Shown here: piece after piece, positions 35,359 through 45,713 of the stretch
How positions within the stretch are numbered: position 1 is the stretch's first letter
Layout of the letters: the number at the start of each line of letters is the position of its first letter
Assembly (NCBI GenBank): GCA_025359805.1
Contig: JANYDU010000050.1
Coordinates: 1-64,000, forward strand
Direction of reading: 5' to 3'
Source: Bacteroidota bacterium
GTDB taxonomy: Bacteria > Bacteroidota > Bacteroidia > UKL13-3
Length of the DNA: 64,000 nt
Translations under genes and position numbers: made by a program
Notes under the pieces: generated by a model
Databases searched by the model: none
What the model saw: only the letters and a program-made list of their open reading frames with translations
What the model was told of the DNA's origin: nothing

Positions 35359-38300
35359 ATGAAAAATAAAATTACCATCGTATTATTTTTTGCAGTTATA
35401 GGAATTATAGCTGTTCAAGCAGGCATATCAAGCACTAAACAAACACTTAAAGTACATAGTAGCAGTGGGCGCTATAACGCAAGTGGGAAAGCAGGATCAA
35501 CACCTTGCGGGAGTTGCCATGGAAATAATGGAGGAACAACTACTTCATTAACTGCAACTACAAATGTTGCATTGAATTCATCATATACTGAAACCATTAC
35601 GATAAGTGATGCCACCAGAAGATATGTTGGTTTTAATATTGCCGTTAATGATAATACAAAAGCGCTTATAGTTCCTGTTTCAAGTGGTATGAGTGCAGAT
35701 TATAATACCGGAAGTTCAACCTATAATGAAATTACTCATAACAATAAATTTGATAAAGGTGCAAGCTTTAACGCTGATCAAACTTTTGATTTTAAGGTAA
35801 TTCCTATTGGAACTTCAGCCTCTACTTTTACAGTTTATTATAATGGATTAAGTGCAGATGGAACGGGTGGAACAGGTGGTGATGCATGGCAATTGGGTTC
35901 AAAAACATTTACAACTACAGGTTCATTTCCTACAGGAACTTCATTTATTCCAAGTGATAATGCCATTGCTTCTACTTTTTTTAGACCTATCGGAATGGCA
36001 TCTGCTTATTCTCGTCAAGCAAGTATTTATACCGCTTCAGAAATTGGAGGTTATGGACTGCTTTCAAAAATTGGATATTTTGTTACTCAAGAAAGTAGTG
36101 TTGGTGGTAATATTCAAATTTATGTGAAGAAAACAACCGCCACTTCTTTTTCATCAAACAATACTTTTAATACCGAAATATCAGGCGCAACTTTGGTTTA
36201 TAGCGGTTATACTTACACATGGAATGCCGGTTGGACTATGTTTAATTTACAAACCGCTTTTAATTACGATGCCAATAATTTAGAAATAATTTTTGTGAAT
36301 AATCGTGGAGGCTCAGCCACAACCGATACAAAAACATGTGCGCAAAATACATCAACCAATAACTCTCATTATTGGGATACCAATAATGATGGCGTTACAC
36401 AAAGTGCTACAAGTAGCAGCCGCCCAAATGTGCGCATTCAACAATTTGGAACGCCATCAAATATGATAGCTGGAACAACAACTATTTCAACCATTCCACT
36501 TAGTTGGACTGAAGCCATAGGTGCTGATGCTTACCGATTGGTAATAAAAGAAGGAAGTGTTGCCCCAACAAGTATTACTGATGGAGTAGCTACTGATATT
36601 CCTTCAGGCAGTTCATATATTGTAACGGGTTTGGGAATGAACACCAACTATTCATTCGCTTTGTATACGATAAGTGGAAGTATTTATGCATCAACAGGAA
36701 CCTCCATTACAAATATTACTACTGCAAATAAAACAACAATTGAGTTTTCATACGCTCAACCTGCATCAATGTTATTTGGGCAAACTGTTTTTGAAACTGG
36801 CACTAATGCCAATAAAGGAAATGCAAATCCTTCGACAACTTCAATGAGTTACCCAGAAGGAATTTTTGTTAGCAATAATTATAATAGCGATGATAAGGTT
36901 TTTGTTGCTGATGGAAATAACAATAGAATATTAATTTATAATACTCCTCCAACCTCTTCATCAACGCCAGCTAATGTAATTATTGGACAATCATCTGCTA
37001 CAACTGCTACATCAGGAGCAACTCAAAACAAATTACATTTTCCTGTTGATGTGGCATACACTTCTATCGGAAATTTTAATTATTTATTTATTGTTGATCA
37101 ACAAAACAATCGGGTTATAATTCACAATAGTGTTCCAACCACATCAGGCACTTATGTTACACAAAATGCTTGGAAAGTATTTGGGCAACCAAACTTTACT
37201 ACCGTAACAGCCGGAACAACTGCCGCTAAATTAAGTTCACCAACAGCCATTTTAATTGTAGGCACAAAAATGCTAATTTCTGATGGCAATAATAATCGTG
37301 TATTGATATGGAATGATTTTACTACCGCTGCAAGTGGTGCAAATGCTGATGTGGTAATTGGACAAAGTAATTTTACTACAAACAGCACAACAGGAGCCAA
37401 TCAAGGAAGTAATAATTCAGATAGCCAAAGTTTAATTTATCCTTGGGGATTAGCCGTGAGTGATGCAGGAAAACTATATGTAGCATCGCGTTTGGAACAT
37501 AGAGTTTTGGTTTATGATAGTATACCTACCACAAATTATATTGCAGCAAGTTTAGTATTAGGACAAAATAATTTTTCTGATAACAGTTTTAATTTTACTC
37601 CATCTGCAAGCAATATGGGTTTTGTGAGAGACATTGCAATTAGCAGTAGAGGTTCTTCTTATGAAAGACTTGCAGTACTTGATTATAGTAATAATCGCAT
37701 TTCTGTTTGGAATACTTTACCAACAACTACCAACCAATCACCTGATGTTTGTTTAGGAATGGAAAGCCTTACAATAGCAACTCTCGCTAATGCATCAACA
37801 CCAACAAATGCAGTAAATACTTATGGCTCTGAATATTTTTATTGGGCAAATTCAGGAAATTTATATGTGTCTCAAACTTCATCAAACAGGGTATTACGTT
37901 TTGATGGAGGTAATGGAAACTTAAGCGGACCAACTTCATTTACATTAACAAACACAACTGCTAACTCAGCAACATTTACTTGGAGCGGAGGAAATGCTAC
38001 ACAATACAGAATTGTATATAAAACCAATAGTTCGTCTTCCGTTAATAATGAAAACGATGGAGCTATAATTGATAATTTAACAGGATCTTCAACAACTGTT
38101 TCTGGCTTAAATTGTAATACTTCTTACTCATTTGCAATTTATGGAAAATCTAATTACAAAGCTTTATATGCAGCAAATACAAGCGGTGTTGCGGTTAATA
38201 CTTTATCAGGAACAAATTGCTCACAAGTATATCCAAATTTAGGTGATGGCGAAACGGTGTATTCGATGGCAAATTTTGGGAATATTCTTTATATGGGAGG

Positions 38301-41300
38301 AAATTTTACGCAAGTTGGAGGAATGAGTAGAAGTGCCTTAGCCGCAATAAATGCAACTACAGGTGAAGTATTAAATTGGAGTCCAACTGTGATGAATGGA
38401 ACCAATGTTGGTTTTGTCGAATCTCTTAAAGTCTCAAGCGATGGAAACTATGTTTATGTTGGAGGATTTTTTGATCAAATAAATGGATCAACTGTTTATG
38501 GAATTGCAAAAATTAGTACTTCAACAGGGTTAGTAGTTTCCTACCCACAGTTAAATGCAGCAGGCAATATTAGTGGAATGACATTAGCACCGGATAACTC
38601 ATTATTTTTCATTGGAAATTTTACAAATGTGGGTTCACAAAGTGGATATGCATTTGCAACAAATCCTATTGCCGGAATTGATGGAAACGGAAACGTAATA
38701 TCAACCTTTCAACCTTACTTTAATAATGTAAATGCTTTTCGTTCAATGGCTGTTTCAGCAAACGGAAATTACCTATATATCGGACATGGAAATGCCGCAG
38801 GAACATATATGAATATGGGTCAAACAAATTTTGTAAGCCGAGGCGGAATTGTAGAACTTGAAGTAGCTACCGGTGATGCTACAGCATTTAACCCATCACC
38901 AAATACACATGGTGTTTTTGACATTGTTACCGAAAATAATAATGCACTTTATATTGCAGGCTCATTTAGTCAGATTGATAATTTTAGTAATGCGCCAAGA
39001 AGAAATCTTGCAAAATTTACAGGGGGTGCAGGAAGCTGGATACTCGATGCCACATTTGCACCAACAAGTTCAGCAAATGGTCCAAATGCTTTATTCAATT
39101 TAGGAACTGGCGGTGTTGAATTGCGTGGATTGTGGATTGATGGAAATAAATTATTTACCTATGCTACATCAGCAAATTATGGTGGACAACCTCGCTACGG
39201 AATTGCTATACTAAATAAAAATGATGGATCATATATTAATGAAATGAAATTTGGCGCAAGTCGATTATCTCCAAATGCGCAATCAAAAATTACGGGTTCA
39301 TCCTCGCTTAAAAAAATATTTTTTACACAATTTAGTAGCCTTAATTTTATAAAAGGAAAAGGCTATGGAATGAATTATGGCATATTAAGTTACTCCTCAC
39401 ACCCTTCCGAAAATATTGTTGCAGCCACCTCACTTCAAACTATAACAACTGATATGAATTATGATTTTGGAAGTGATGTTGGTGTTGATATTAATTTAAC
39501 CGGAGTAGGAATGTCGAGACAAATAAATGTGGAACGTTACACTGATCAATCACCAAATATAAGCGGTGTAAATGAAAACTATAAAAGCAATTATCGTTTT
39601 GTAATTTTTGAACCAGATGGAAGAGGAAATCCTTTAAGATACACAAATGCCGAAATCAGATTTAACATCAATGAAATTCCAATGAATGGAATTGGCAACG
39701 CATCACAAGTAAAAATATATCATAGAAATTCAATTGGCTACGGACCATTTTTTGATTGTGGAACAGTTACCGTTTCAGGAAGTGAATTAAGAATAAATAC
39801 AACCGCATTTGGAGAGTTTATGTTTGCCAGTAATGATGCTTCAAACTCATTAGGATTAATTACTGCAAAAGCAAATGGAAATTGGAATGATGCCACAACT
39901 TGGGATCCACAAATTGTTCCCGATGCAACCAGCAATGTAAGCATTCCTAATACTTATACAGTAACCCTTACAGGCAATCAAACCGTAAATAATTTAGGAA
40001 TAATTTTAGGTGGGAAAGTAAATCTGAATGGAAATCAATTAACGATAAATGGAGCGTTAATGAGCAATGGATTTTTTACCGGAAGCCCAACTTCAACACT
40101 CGTATTTAACGGAACCGGTGATGCTGGAACTTTAATGATGGATCAAACAAATGCTTCTACAAAATCGCTTGGAAATTTAACTCTCAATAAAACAGTAGAA
40201 GGAAATCTTTCAATTGGAAATACATTAAATATGAATAATACTTTAACCATTTCAAATGGCATATTAACCACATTAGGAAATGTAGTTTTGCTTTCGAATG
40301 TAAGTTATACAGCACGCATTTCGGATATCACAAATGGAGGAACTATTTCTGGAAATATAACCGTTCAGCGTTTTATAAAAGGCGGAACTAATCACAGAAG
40401 GTGGAGATTTTTATCTTCGCCCATATCAGGTGTAAGCTTTGCTGATAGCTGGCAACACGATATTCATATTACAGGTAATGGTACAGGAGGAACTCCATGT
40501 TCAAATTCATCGGCAACAAATTTAACTCAACACACAAATGGATTTGATGCCACTTCAACAAATTCGTCTTCACTAAAAATGTATGATGAAACAACTGGAA
40601 CTTGGGCTGAATTAACAAGTACAATCAATAACAATCTAACTCCAGGAATTGGTTACTTAACTTTTGTGAGAGGTGATAGAAACACACAAGGTTGTTCACT
40701 ACTTGCTGGTACCTTAAATACAAATTCTGACGATGTAACTCTTCGTGCAACGGGAACCGTTTTTACCGGACAAAAAAATATTTCATTAACTTTTAGTGGC
40801 AGTACAAATGGCAATGGATGGCAGCTTGTTGGCAATCCATATCCAAGTGCAATTGATTGGAATAATACCACTTGGAGTGCTGCACGAAATTCAAACATAA
40901 ATTCTACAATATATGTGTGGGAACCAGTATCTAATGGTTACTCAAGCTGGCATCCTGTAGCTGGCGGAGTAAATGGAGGAAGTAATATCATCGCATCTGG
41001 ACAAGCATTTTTTGTAAAAACAGATGCAGCAGCTACACTAACTTTTGAAGAAGGATATAAAGTAACCAATAACAATTCTGGTTTATTTGGAAAAACATCA
41101 ACACAAAATATTTTAAGTATTAAACTAAGTGATAGTATTTTTATTGATGAAGCAAAAATTTATATGAATGCCAATGCAACGCATGCAAAAGATAATTTTT
41201 ATGATGGAGAAAAATTAGGGTATACTGTAAATAATCTTGCATCATTTACAATTAAAGATTCTACCAAATTAACCTTTAATGGAATTGAATTTTTAGGAGC

Positions 41301-42102
41301 TAAAATGGCTGATACTATTCCTTTAATTGCATATCTAACAAGTAATAAAAGCAATTATAGTTTTACATTTAATGGTGTAAATAGTTTTAGCGGAATTACT
41401 GTTTTATTGCATGATAAATTTTTAAATACTACCTCAAGTATTACTTCCATTTCAACTTATTCATTTGCAACCACCACAAACGCAAATTCATTTAATGCGT
41501 ATCGGTTTGAAATTATTTTTGCAAATCCAAGTTCATTACCCGTTGAATTATTAGCCTTTACTGCCGAAAAAATAAATGAGGATGTTTTGGTAAAATGGAC
41601 AACAGCAAACGAAATCAATAACAACTATTTTGAAGTAGAACGAGCAACCAATTTAGATGTAAACTTTATTACAATAGGAAACGTAAAAGGACAAGTAAAT
41701 TCAAATATTGTTATTAATTATTCATTGCTAGATAAACAAATTATTACACCAACAAATCGTAACATAAACAAATTGTTTTACCGATTAAAGCAAGTTGATT
41801 TTAACGGTTCATTCATCTACTCAAATATTATAATTATCGATTTAAAAAATACTATTTTAACTGATGAAAATGCAATCAGCCTCTTCCCTGTTCCAGCAAA
41901 TGATGTGTTAAATATTGAGTTAAAAAACAAATACGAAATGATTTCAACTATTGAAATCGCAGATGTATTTGGTAAAAAAGTATTCGCATCAACTTTAAAT
42001 AATACTTCAAGAATAAATACTTCACAACTATCAACTGGTGTTTATGTGTTAACCCTAAAAACAAATACTCACACTTATCAAACAAAATTTATGAAACAAT
42101 AA
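35359..42102 (+). CDS. Giant type IX-secreted surface protein with NHL-like and FN3 domains
   Basis: A 2247-residue secreted protein. Signal peptide about 1-21. The mature N-terminus (about 22-195) resembles the choice-of-anchor V/Reelin-like domain and holds a heme-type CGSCH motif (C50, C53, H54). Next come a jelly-roll-like part, a fibronectin III-like domain (about 375-455), NHL-type beta-propeller repeats with recurring DGNNNRILIYN and NNRVLIWN units (about 460-860), another FN3 domain, a delta-60-type propeller with GGNFTQVGG repeats (about 955-1350) and several beta-rich modules. The end (about 2170-2247) is a type IX sorting domain, FPVPANDVLNIE to KFMKQ. It is not in an operon. Likely roles are adhesion, scaffolding or extracellular binding. 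No enzyme motif is seen. Confidence 0.88.
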   Translation: MKNKITIVLFFAVIGIIAVQAGISSTKQTLKVHSSSGRYNASGKAGSTPCGSCHGNNGGTTTSLTATTNVALNSSYTETITISDATRRYVGFNIAVNDNTKALIVPVSSGMSADYNTGSSTYNEITHNNKFDKGASFNADQTFDFKVIPIGTSASTFTVYYNGLSADGTGGTGGDAWQLGSKTFTTTGSFPTGTSFIPSDNAIASTFFRPIGMASAYSRQASIYTASEIGGYGLLSKIGYFVTQESSVGGNIQIYVKKTTATSFSSNNTFNTEISGATLVYSGYTYTWNAGWTMFNLQTAFNYDANNLEIIFVNNRGGSATTDTKTCAQNTSTNNSHYWDTNNDGVTQSATSSSRPNVRIQQFGTPSNMIAGTTTISTIPLSWTEAIGADAYRLVIKEGSVAPTSITDGVATDIPSGSSYIVTGLGMNTNYSFALYTISGSIYASTGTSITNITTANKTTIEFSYAQPASMLFGQTVFETGTNANKGNANPSTTSMSYPEGIFVSNNYNSDDKVFVADGNNNRILIYNTPPTSSSTPANVIIGQSSATTATSGATQNKLHFPVDVAYTSIGNFNYLFIVDQQNNRVIIHNSVPTTSGTYVTQNAWKVFGQPNFTTVTAGTTAAKLSSPTAILIVGTKMLISDGNNNRVLIWNDFTTAASGANADVVIGQSNFTTNSTTGANQGSNNSDSQSLIYPWGLAVSDAGKLYVASRLEHRVLVYDSIPTTNYIAASLVLGQNNFSDNSFNFTPSASNMGFVRDIAISSRGSSYERLAVLDYSNNRISVWNTLPTTTNQSPDVCLGMESLTIATLANASTPTNAVNTYGSEYFYWANSGNLYVSQTSSNRVLRFDGGNGNLSGPTSFTLTNTTANSATFTWSGGNATQYRIVYKTNSSSSVNNENDGAIIDNLTGSSTTVSGLNCNTSYSFAIYGKSNYKALYAANTSGVAVNTLSGTNCSQVYPNLGDGETVYSMANFGNILYMGGNFTQVGGMSRSALAAINATTGEVLNWSPTVMNGTNVGFVESLKVSSDGNYVYVGGFFDQINGSTVYGIAKISTSTGLVVSYPQLNAAGNISGMTLAPDNSLFFIGNFTNVGSQSGYAFATNPIAGIDGNGNVISTFQPYFNNVNAFRSMAVSANGNYLYIGHGNAAGTYMNMGQTNFVSRGGIVELEVATGDATAFNPSPNTHGVFDIVTENNNALYIAGSFSQIDNFSNAPRRNLAKFTGGAGSWILDATFAPTSSANGPNALFNLGTGGVELRGLWIDGNKLFTYATSANYGGQPRYGIAILNKNDGSYINEMKFGASRLSPNAQSKITGSSSLKKIFFTQFSSLNFIKGKGYGMNYGILSYSSHPSENIVAATSLQTITTDMNYDFGSDVGVDINLTGVGMSRQINVERYTDQSPNISGVNENYKSNYRFVIFEPDGRGNPLRYTNAEIRFNINEIPMNGIGNASQVKIYHRNSIGYGPFFDCGTVTVSGSELRINTTAFGEFMFASNDASNSLGLITAKANGNWNDATTWDPQIVPDATSNVSIPNTYTVTLTGNQTVNNLGIILGGKVNLNGNQLTINGALMSNGFFTGSPTSTLVFNGTGDAGTLMMDQTNASTKSLGNLTLNKTVEGNLSIGNTLNMNNTLTISNGILTTLGNVVLLSNVSYTARISDITNGGTISGNITVQRFIKGGTNHRRWRFLSSPISGVSFADSWQHDIHITGNGTGGTPCSNSSATNLTQHTNGFDATSTNSSSLKMYDETTGTWAELTSTINNNLTPGIGYLTFVRGDRNTQGCSLLAGTLNTNSDDVTLRATGTVFTGQKNISLTFSGSTNGNGWQLVGNPYPSAIDWNNTTWSAARNSNINSTIYVWEPVSNGYSSWHPVAGGVNGGSNIIASGQAFFVKTDAAATLTFEEGYKVTNNNSGLFGKTSTQNILSIKLSDSIFIDEAKIYMNANATHAKDNFYDGEKLGYTVNNLASFTIKDSTKLTFNGIEFLGAKMADTIPLIAYLTSNKSNYSFTFNGVNSFSGITVLLHDKFLNTTSSITSISTYSFATTTNANSFNAYRFEIIFANPSSLPVELLAFTAEKINEDVLVKWTTANEINNNYFEVERATNLDVNFITIGNVKGQVNSNIVINYSLLDKQIITPTNRNINKLFYRLKQVDFNGSFIYSNIIIIDLKNTILTDENAISLFPVPANDVLNIELKNKYEMISTIEIADVFGKKVFASTLNNTSRINTSQLSTGVYVLTLKTNTHTYQTKFMKQ

Positions 42103-42140
42103 TTACCTGCTCAACATTCTTAAGTCGCATTTTGAATGAG

Positions 42141-42180
42141 AAAAGTGTGTGGCGAAATTCGTCATGCACTTTTTGTTTTA
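42141..42180 (+). terminator. Rho-independent terminator
   Basis: Stem of about 13 bp (AAAGTGTGTGGCG with CGTCATGCACTTT, two G-U pairs), small loop, T-rich tail. Confidence 0.7.
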
Positions 42181-42266
42181 TATAATTTTAGAACAGAAAA
42201 TATTATCACCCTCAAATTTTCTGACTTCTAAAAATCTATTTTGTATTTAAATTCGTTTATTCAATT

Positions 42267-42746
42267 ATGAAAAACATTTTATTAGGCATGGCTTTGCTTG
42301 CAGGAGTGAGCACCTTTGCACAAACTAAAAATCAATCAACAACCAATCATAAAAATTTTGAAGTGGTTAAATCAGATGCCGAGTGGCAAAAAATATTATC
42401 TCCAGAAGCCTATACCGTTCTAAGAAAAAAAGGAACAGAGCATGCATTTACCGGACAGTATTATGATAATCATGAAAAGGGAACTTATTATTGTGCGGCA
42501 TGTGGTAATGAATTATTTTCCTCTGAAAACAAGTTTGAATCGGGTACCGGATGGCCAAGTTTTTATAAACCTATTGAAGAGAAAAAAATAGTGAAAGAAA
42601 CAGATGCAGCCTATGGAATGACGAGAACTGAAGTAGTATGTTCACGTTGTGGTGGGCATTTAGGTCATGTATTTGATGATGGCCCTGAACCAACAGGATT
42701 GCGTTATTGCATTAATTCAGTATCACTAAATTTTAAAAAGAAATAA
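42267..42746 (+). CDS. msrB: Peptide-methionine (R)-S-oxide reductase, exported
   Basis: It repairs methionine-R-sulfoxide in oxidised proteins. 159 residues. A signal peptide ends TFA-Q (19). The zinc site is CAAC (C76, C79) and CSRC (C125, C128), and the catalytic residue is Cys148 in [19 protein letters not shown] is conserved. The signal means it protects envelope or secreted proteins rather than cytosolic ones. No msrA is adjacent. It has its own terminator. Confidence 0.93.
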   Translation: MKNILLGMALLAGVSTFAQTKNQSTTNHKNFEVVKSDAEWQKILSPEAYTVLRKKGTEHAFTGQYYDNHEKGTYYCAACGNELFSSENKFESGTGWPSFYKPIEEKKIVKETDAAYGMTRTEVVCSRCGGHLGHVFDDGPEPTGLRYCINSVSLNFKKK

Positions 42747-42750
42747 AACA

Positions 42751-42782
42751 AAAAAGCCTTCGAAAATTTCGAAGGCTTTTTT
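42751..42782. terminator. Bidirectional rho-independent terminator
   Basis: A symmetrical stem AAAAGCCTTCGAAA with TTTCGAAGGCTTTT serves both msrB and the convergent M20 peptidase gene. Confidence 0.9.
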
Positions 42783-42799
42783 GTTATCATCATATAAAA

Positions 42800-44188
42800 T
42801 TACTTACTCATCTCTGCATAATTTTTAAAGAAATGCGGAATGGTTTCAATTCCTTTTAAGTAGTTAAAAATTCCATAATGTTCATTTGGTGAATGCAAGG
42901 AATCACTATCTAAACCAAATCCCATTAATACCGATTTTAATCCAAGTTCTTGTTCAAATAAAGCCACAATTGGAATACTTCCACCACCTCGAGTTGGAAT
43001 TGGTTTTTTACCAAAAGTTGTTTCCATCGCTTTTGCTGCTGCAAGGTAAGCAACCGAATCTGTTGGTGTTACCACAGGCTCTCCACCGTGGTGCGGACGA
43101 ACTTCTACTTTTACATTTTTAGGCGCAATACTTTCAAAATGATTTTTAAATAATGCAGTAATTTTATCGCTATTTTGATTGGGCACTAAGCGCATACTAA
43201 TTTTTGCAAATGCTTTTGAAGGCAGCACTGTTTTTGCTCCTTCGCCAATATATCCTCCCCAAATTCCATTACAATCTAATGTTGGACGAATACCCGTTCT
43301 TTCTAAAGTGGTATATCCCTTTTCGCCCCATTCCTCAGCAATGTTTAAATCCGTTTTATATTCTTCTAAACTAAAAGGAGCTTTGTTTAATTCTACACGT
43401 TCGGTATTAGTTAAGTTTAAAATATCATCATAAAAACCAGGAATGGTAATGTGATTATTTTCATCGTGCATGGAGGCAATCATCTTAGCCAAAATATTAA
43501 TTGGATTGGCAACTGCCCCACCATAAACTCCACTGTGCAAATCACGATTTGGTCCCGTAACTTCCACTTCAACATAACTCAATCCACGTAAACCAGTATC
43601 AATGGATGGCGTATCATTTGCAATCATTGATGTATCAGAAATCAATACCACATTTGCTTTTAAACGCTCCTTATTTGCAGCTACAAATATTCCTAAATTT
43701 GAACTTCCCACTTCTTCTTCTCCTTCAATCATAAACTTTACATTGCAAGGCAACACATTGTTTTTCATCATGTATTCAAATGCTTTTACATGCATATACA
43801 TTTGCCCTTTATCATCGCACGAACCACGAGCAAAAATTGCTCCTTCGGGATGAATTTTTGTTTTTTTAATAGTAGGTTCAAATGGCGGAGTATCCCATAA
43901 TTCCAAAGGAACGGCAGGCTGTACATCATAATGTCCGTAAACCAAAACAGTTGGCAAATTGGCATCAATTATTTTTTCGCCATACACAATTGGATAACCT
44001 GCGGTTGGGCAAACTTCCACTTTATCAACTCCAGCAGCAATCAATTTTTCTTTCACAAAATTGGCTGTAGTAAGCATATCATTTTTATGAACAGGATCTG
44101 CACTGATGGATGGAATTCTTAATATTTCAAATAACTCGTCAAGGAAACGTTGTTTGTTTTGGTCGATGTAATTTTTAATGTCTGTCAT
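42800..44188 (-). CDS. M20 family dipeptidase
   Basis: This is a dizinc exopeptidase of 462 residues in the cytoplasm, probably a dipeptidase of the CNDP/PepV-like group. The first zinc motif is VYGHYDVQP (about residue 80), the second ARGSCDDKGQ (about 119), and the catalytic/zinc Glu pair is in IEGEEEVGS (about 153). The C-terminal HSPNEHYG carries the last His ligand. The dimerisation domain lies between about 200 and 320. All ligands are present. Monocistronic. Confidence 0.92.
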   Translation of the reverse strand: MTDIKNYIDQNKQRFLDELFEILRIPSISADPVHKNDMLTTANFVKEKLIAAGVDKVEVCPTAGYPIVYGEKIIDANLPTVLVYGHYDVQPAVPLELWDTPPFEPTIKKTKIHPEGAIFARGSCDDKGQMYMHVKAFEYMMKNNVLPCNVKFMIEGEEEVGSSNLGIFVAANKERLKANVVLISDTSMIANDTPSIDTGLRGLSYVEVEVTGPNRDLHSGVYGGAVANPINILAKMIASMHDENNHITIPGFYDDILNLTNTERVELNKAPFSLEEYKTDLNIAEEWGEKGYTTLERTGIRPTLDCNGIWGGYIGEGAKTVLPSKAFAKISMRLVPNQNSDKITALFKNHFESIAPKNVKVEVRPHHGGEPVVTPTDSVAYLAAAKAMETTFGKKPIPTRGGGSIPIVALFEQELGLKSVLMGFGLDSDSLHSPNEHYGIFNYLKGIETIPHFFKNYAEMSK

Positions 44189-44390
44189 GTTATGATTGTT
44201 ATTTTTATGAATGATTATTTTTATTCGCCATAGATTTCATAGATTTTTTTCTACAAACTATAGCTGTCAAAAATAGAAAGATTAGTTGGATGAGGAAATT
44301 TAATTTGATTAAAATTAGAATACTATCAAAAAGTATCCTACAGCAAAAGCTGCATGAATTTTATTTATTCTAATCTGTGTCCATCATCTT

Positions 44391-45320
44391 TTATCTCACC
44401 AAAACATCCTTAGAATTTTCCGACACTACTTTAATAAAAATATCTTGCATAGAAGGAATTTGTTCACTAAAAGATTTTATTTCTACTTGATGAATAGCCA
44501 GATTTAATAACTCGTTTGGCGTACTACCATTATTGATTTTGATGCTTGAACTTTTTCTGTTATGATCAAAAAGTTGTGTGTCTAATAGTTCAAAATTATT
44601 GTTTAATTGAAGCATTGAACCTGTATATTCCAGATCAAAAATATTGGGTTTAAATTGATTGCGAATGTCTTTTACACTTCCTTCCAATACTTTTTTTGAT
44701 TGATTAATGAGCGCAATATAATCACATAATTGCTCCACAGATTCCATACGATGCGTAGAAAAAATAATGCTGCTGCCTTGTTCTTTTAACTTCAAAATTT
44801 CTTGTGTAACAATACTTGCATTAATGGGATCAAAACCTGAAAATGGCTCATCTAAAATAATGAGTTTAGGTTGATGTAAAATAGTGGCGATGAACTGAAT
44901 TTTTTGTTGCATGCCTTTTGAAAGCTCTTCTACTTTTTTCTTCCACCAACTTTTTATTTCAAACTTTTCCACCCAATCTTTTAGTTTAAGCATGGCATCA
45001 TTTCTCGACATTCCTTTTAGTTGCGCAAAATATAAAAGCTGCTCCCCCACTTCCATTTTTTTATATAATCCTCTTTCTTCGGGTAAGTATCCAATTTCAT
45101 AAATATGTTTAGGTTGAAGTATTTCTCCGTTAAAAAATACCTCTCCTTCATCAGCACCTGTTATTTGAGTGATGATTCTAATGAGGCTTGTTTTACCCGC
45201 ACCATTTGGCCCCAATAAACCATAAATACTTCCTTGAGGAACAGTAATACTTACATCATTTAATGCTCTATGTGAAGCATATTGTTTGGATACATTTTTT
45301 ACTTCAAGAATATTTTTCAT
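44391..45320 (-). CDS. ABC transporter ATP-binding protein (NatA-like)
   Basis: This is the ATPase of an ABC exporter, 309 residues. Walker A GPNGAGKT (about 36-43), signature ELSKGMQQKI, Walker B LIILDEPFSGFDP, H-loop STHR. The last about 90 residues match the DUF4162 accessory domain of Bacteroidota NatA-like proteins. The usual permease (NatB/YhaP-like) is missing on both sides: downstream is 200 bp without a gene and upstream a decayed gene. It is thus an orphan ATPase or the rest of a lost operon. Confidence 0.88.
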   Translation of the reverse strand: MKNILEVKNVSKQYASHRALNDVSITVPQGSIYGLLGPNGAGKTSLIRIITQITGADEGEVFFNGEILQPKHIYEIGYLPEERGLYKKMEVGEQLLYFAQLKGMSRNDAMLKLKDWVEKFEIKSWWKKKVEELSKGMQQKIQFIATILHQPKLIILDEPFSGFDPINASIVTQEILKLKEQGSSIIFSTHRMESVEQLCDYIALINQSKKVLEGSVKDIRNQFKPNIFDLEYTGSMLQLNNNFELLDTQLFDHNRKSSSIKINNGSTPNELLNLAIHQVEIKSFSEQIPSMQDIFIKVVSENSKDVLVR

Positions 45321-45392
45321 ATCGTTAATTTCATAAAACTATTGAGAAAACAAACGCAAATTAGAATTTAAATGTTGATACCAAAACAAAGT

Positions 45393-45667
45393 TCAAATTG
45401 ATTTTTTAATAGTGGCTGCATCTCTAACAATATCTATTTTTAGTATTTGAAGCAATACACATAATTCTATAATTTTTTCGTCTGTTTTCAAACAATCTTA
45501 TCATCACTCTTGCAGTATAATTAAAGCATATTTATCAAACAACTCTTTTGTTTTCATCTTAGCAAACAATCTAGAGGTTTCTCATTTTTGAAAAGAGTAT
45601 CCGTTTGTGCAAATGCAATGTTTGAAAAGACTATTGAAATGAGTATGATTAAAACTGTATGTTTCAT
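45393..45667 (-). pseudogene. Decayed gene for a small secreted protein
   Basis: From the ATG at 45667 a 37-residue frame gives a convincing signal peptide (MKHTVLIILISIVFSNIAFA-Q) followed by TDTLFKNEKPLD and then stops at 45554. In a shifted frame coding-like sequence continues (LFAKMKTKELFDKYALIILQE), meets three consecutive stops, and then continues in that same frame as KTDEKIIELCVLLQILKIDIVRD to a stop at 45393. One frameshift and a stop cluster suggest a gene of about 90 codons that has decayed. An intact 37-residue secreted peptide is an alternative. No homolog is recognised. Confidence 0.45.
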
Positions 45668-45713
45668 ATTGAAATTAAAAATGTCATTACTTCGCCTAAT
45701 TTATACATTACAA

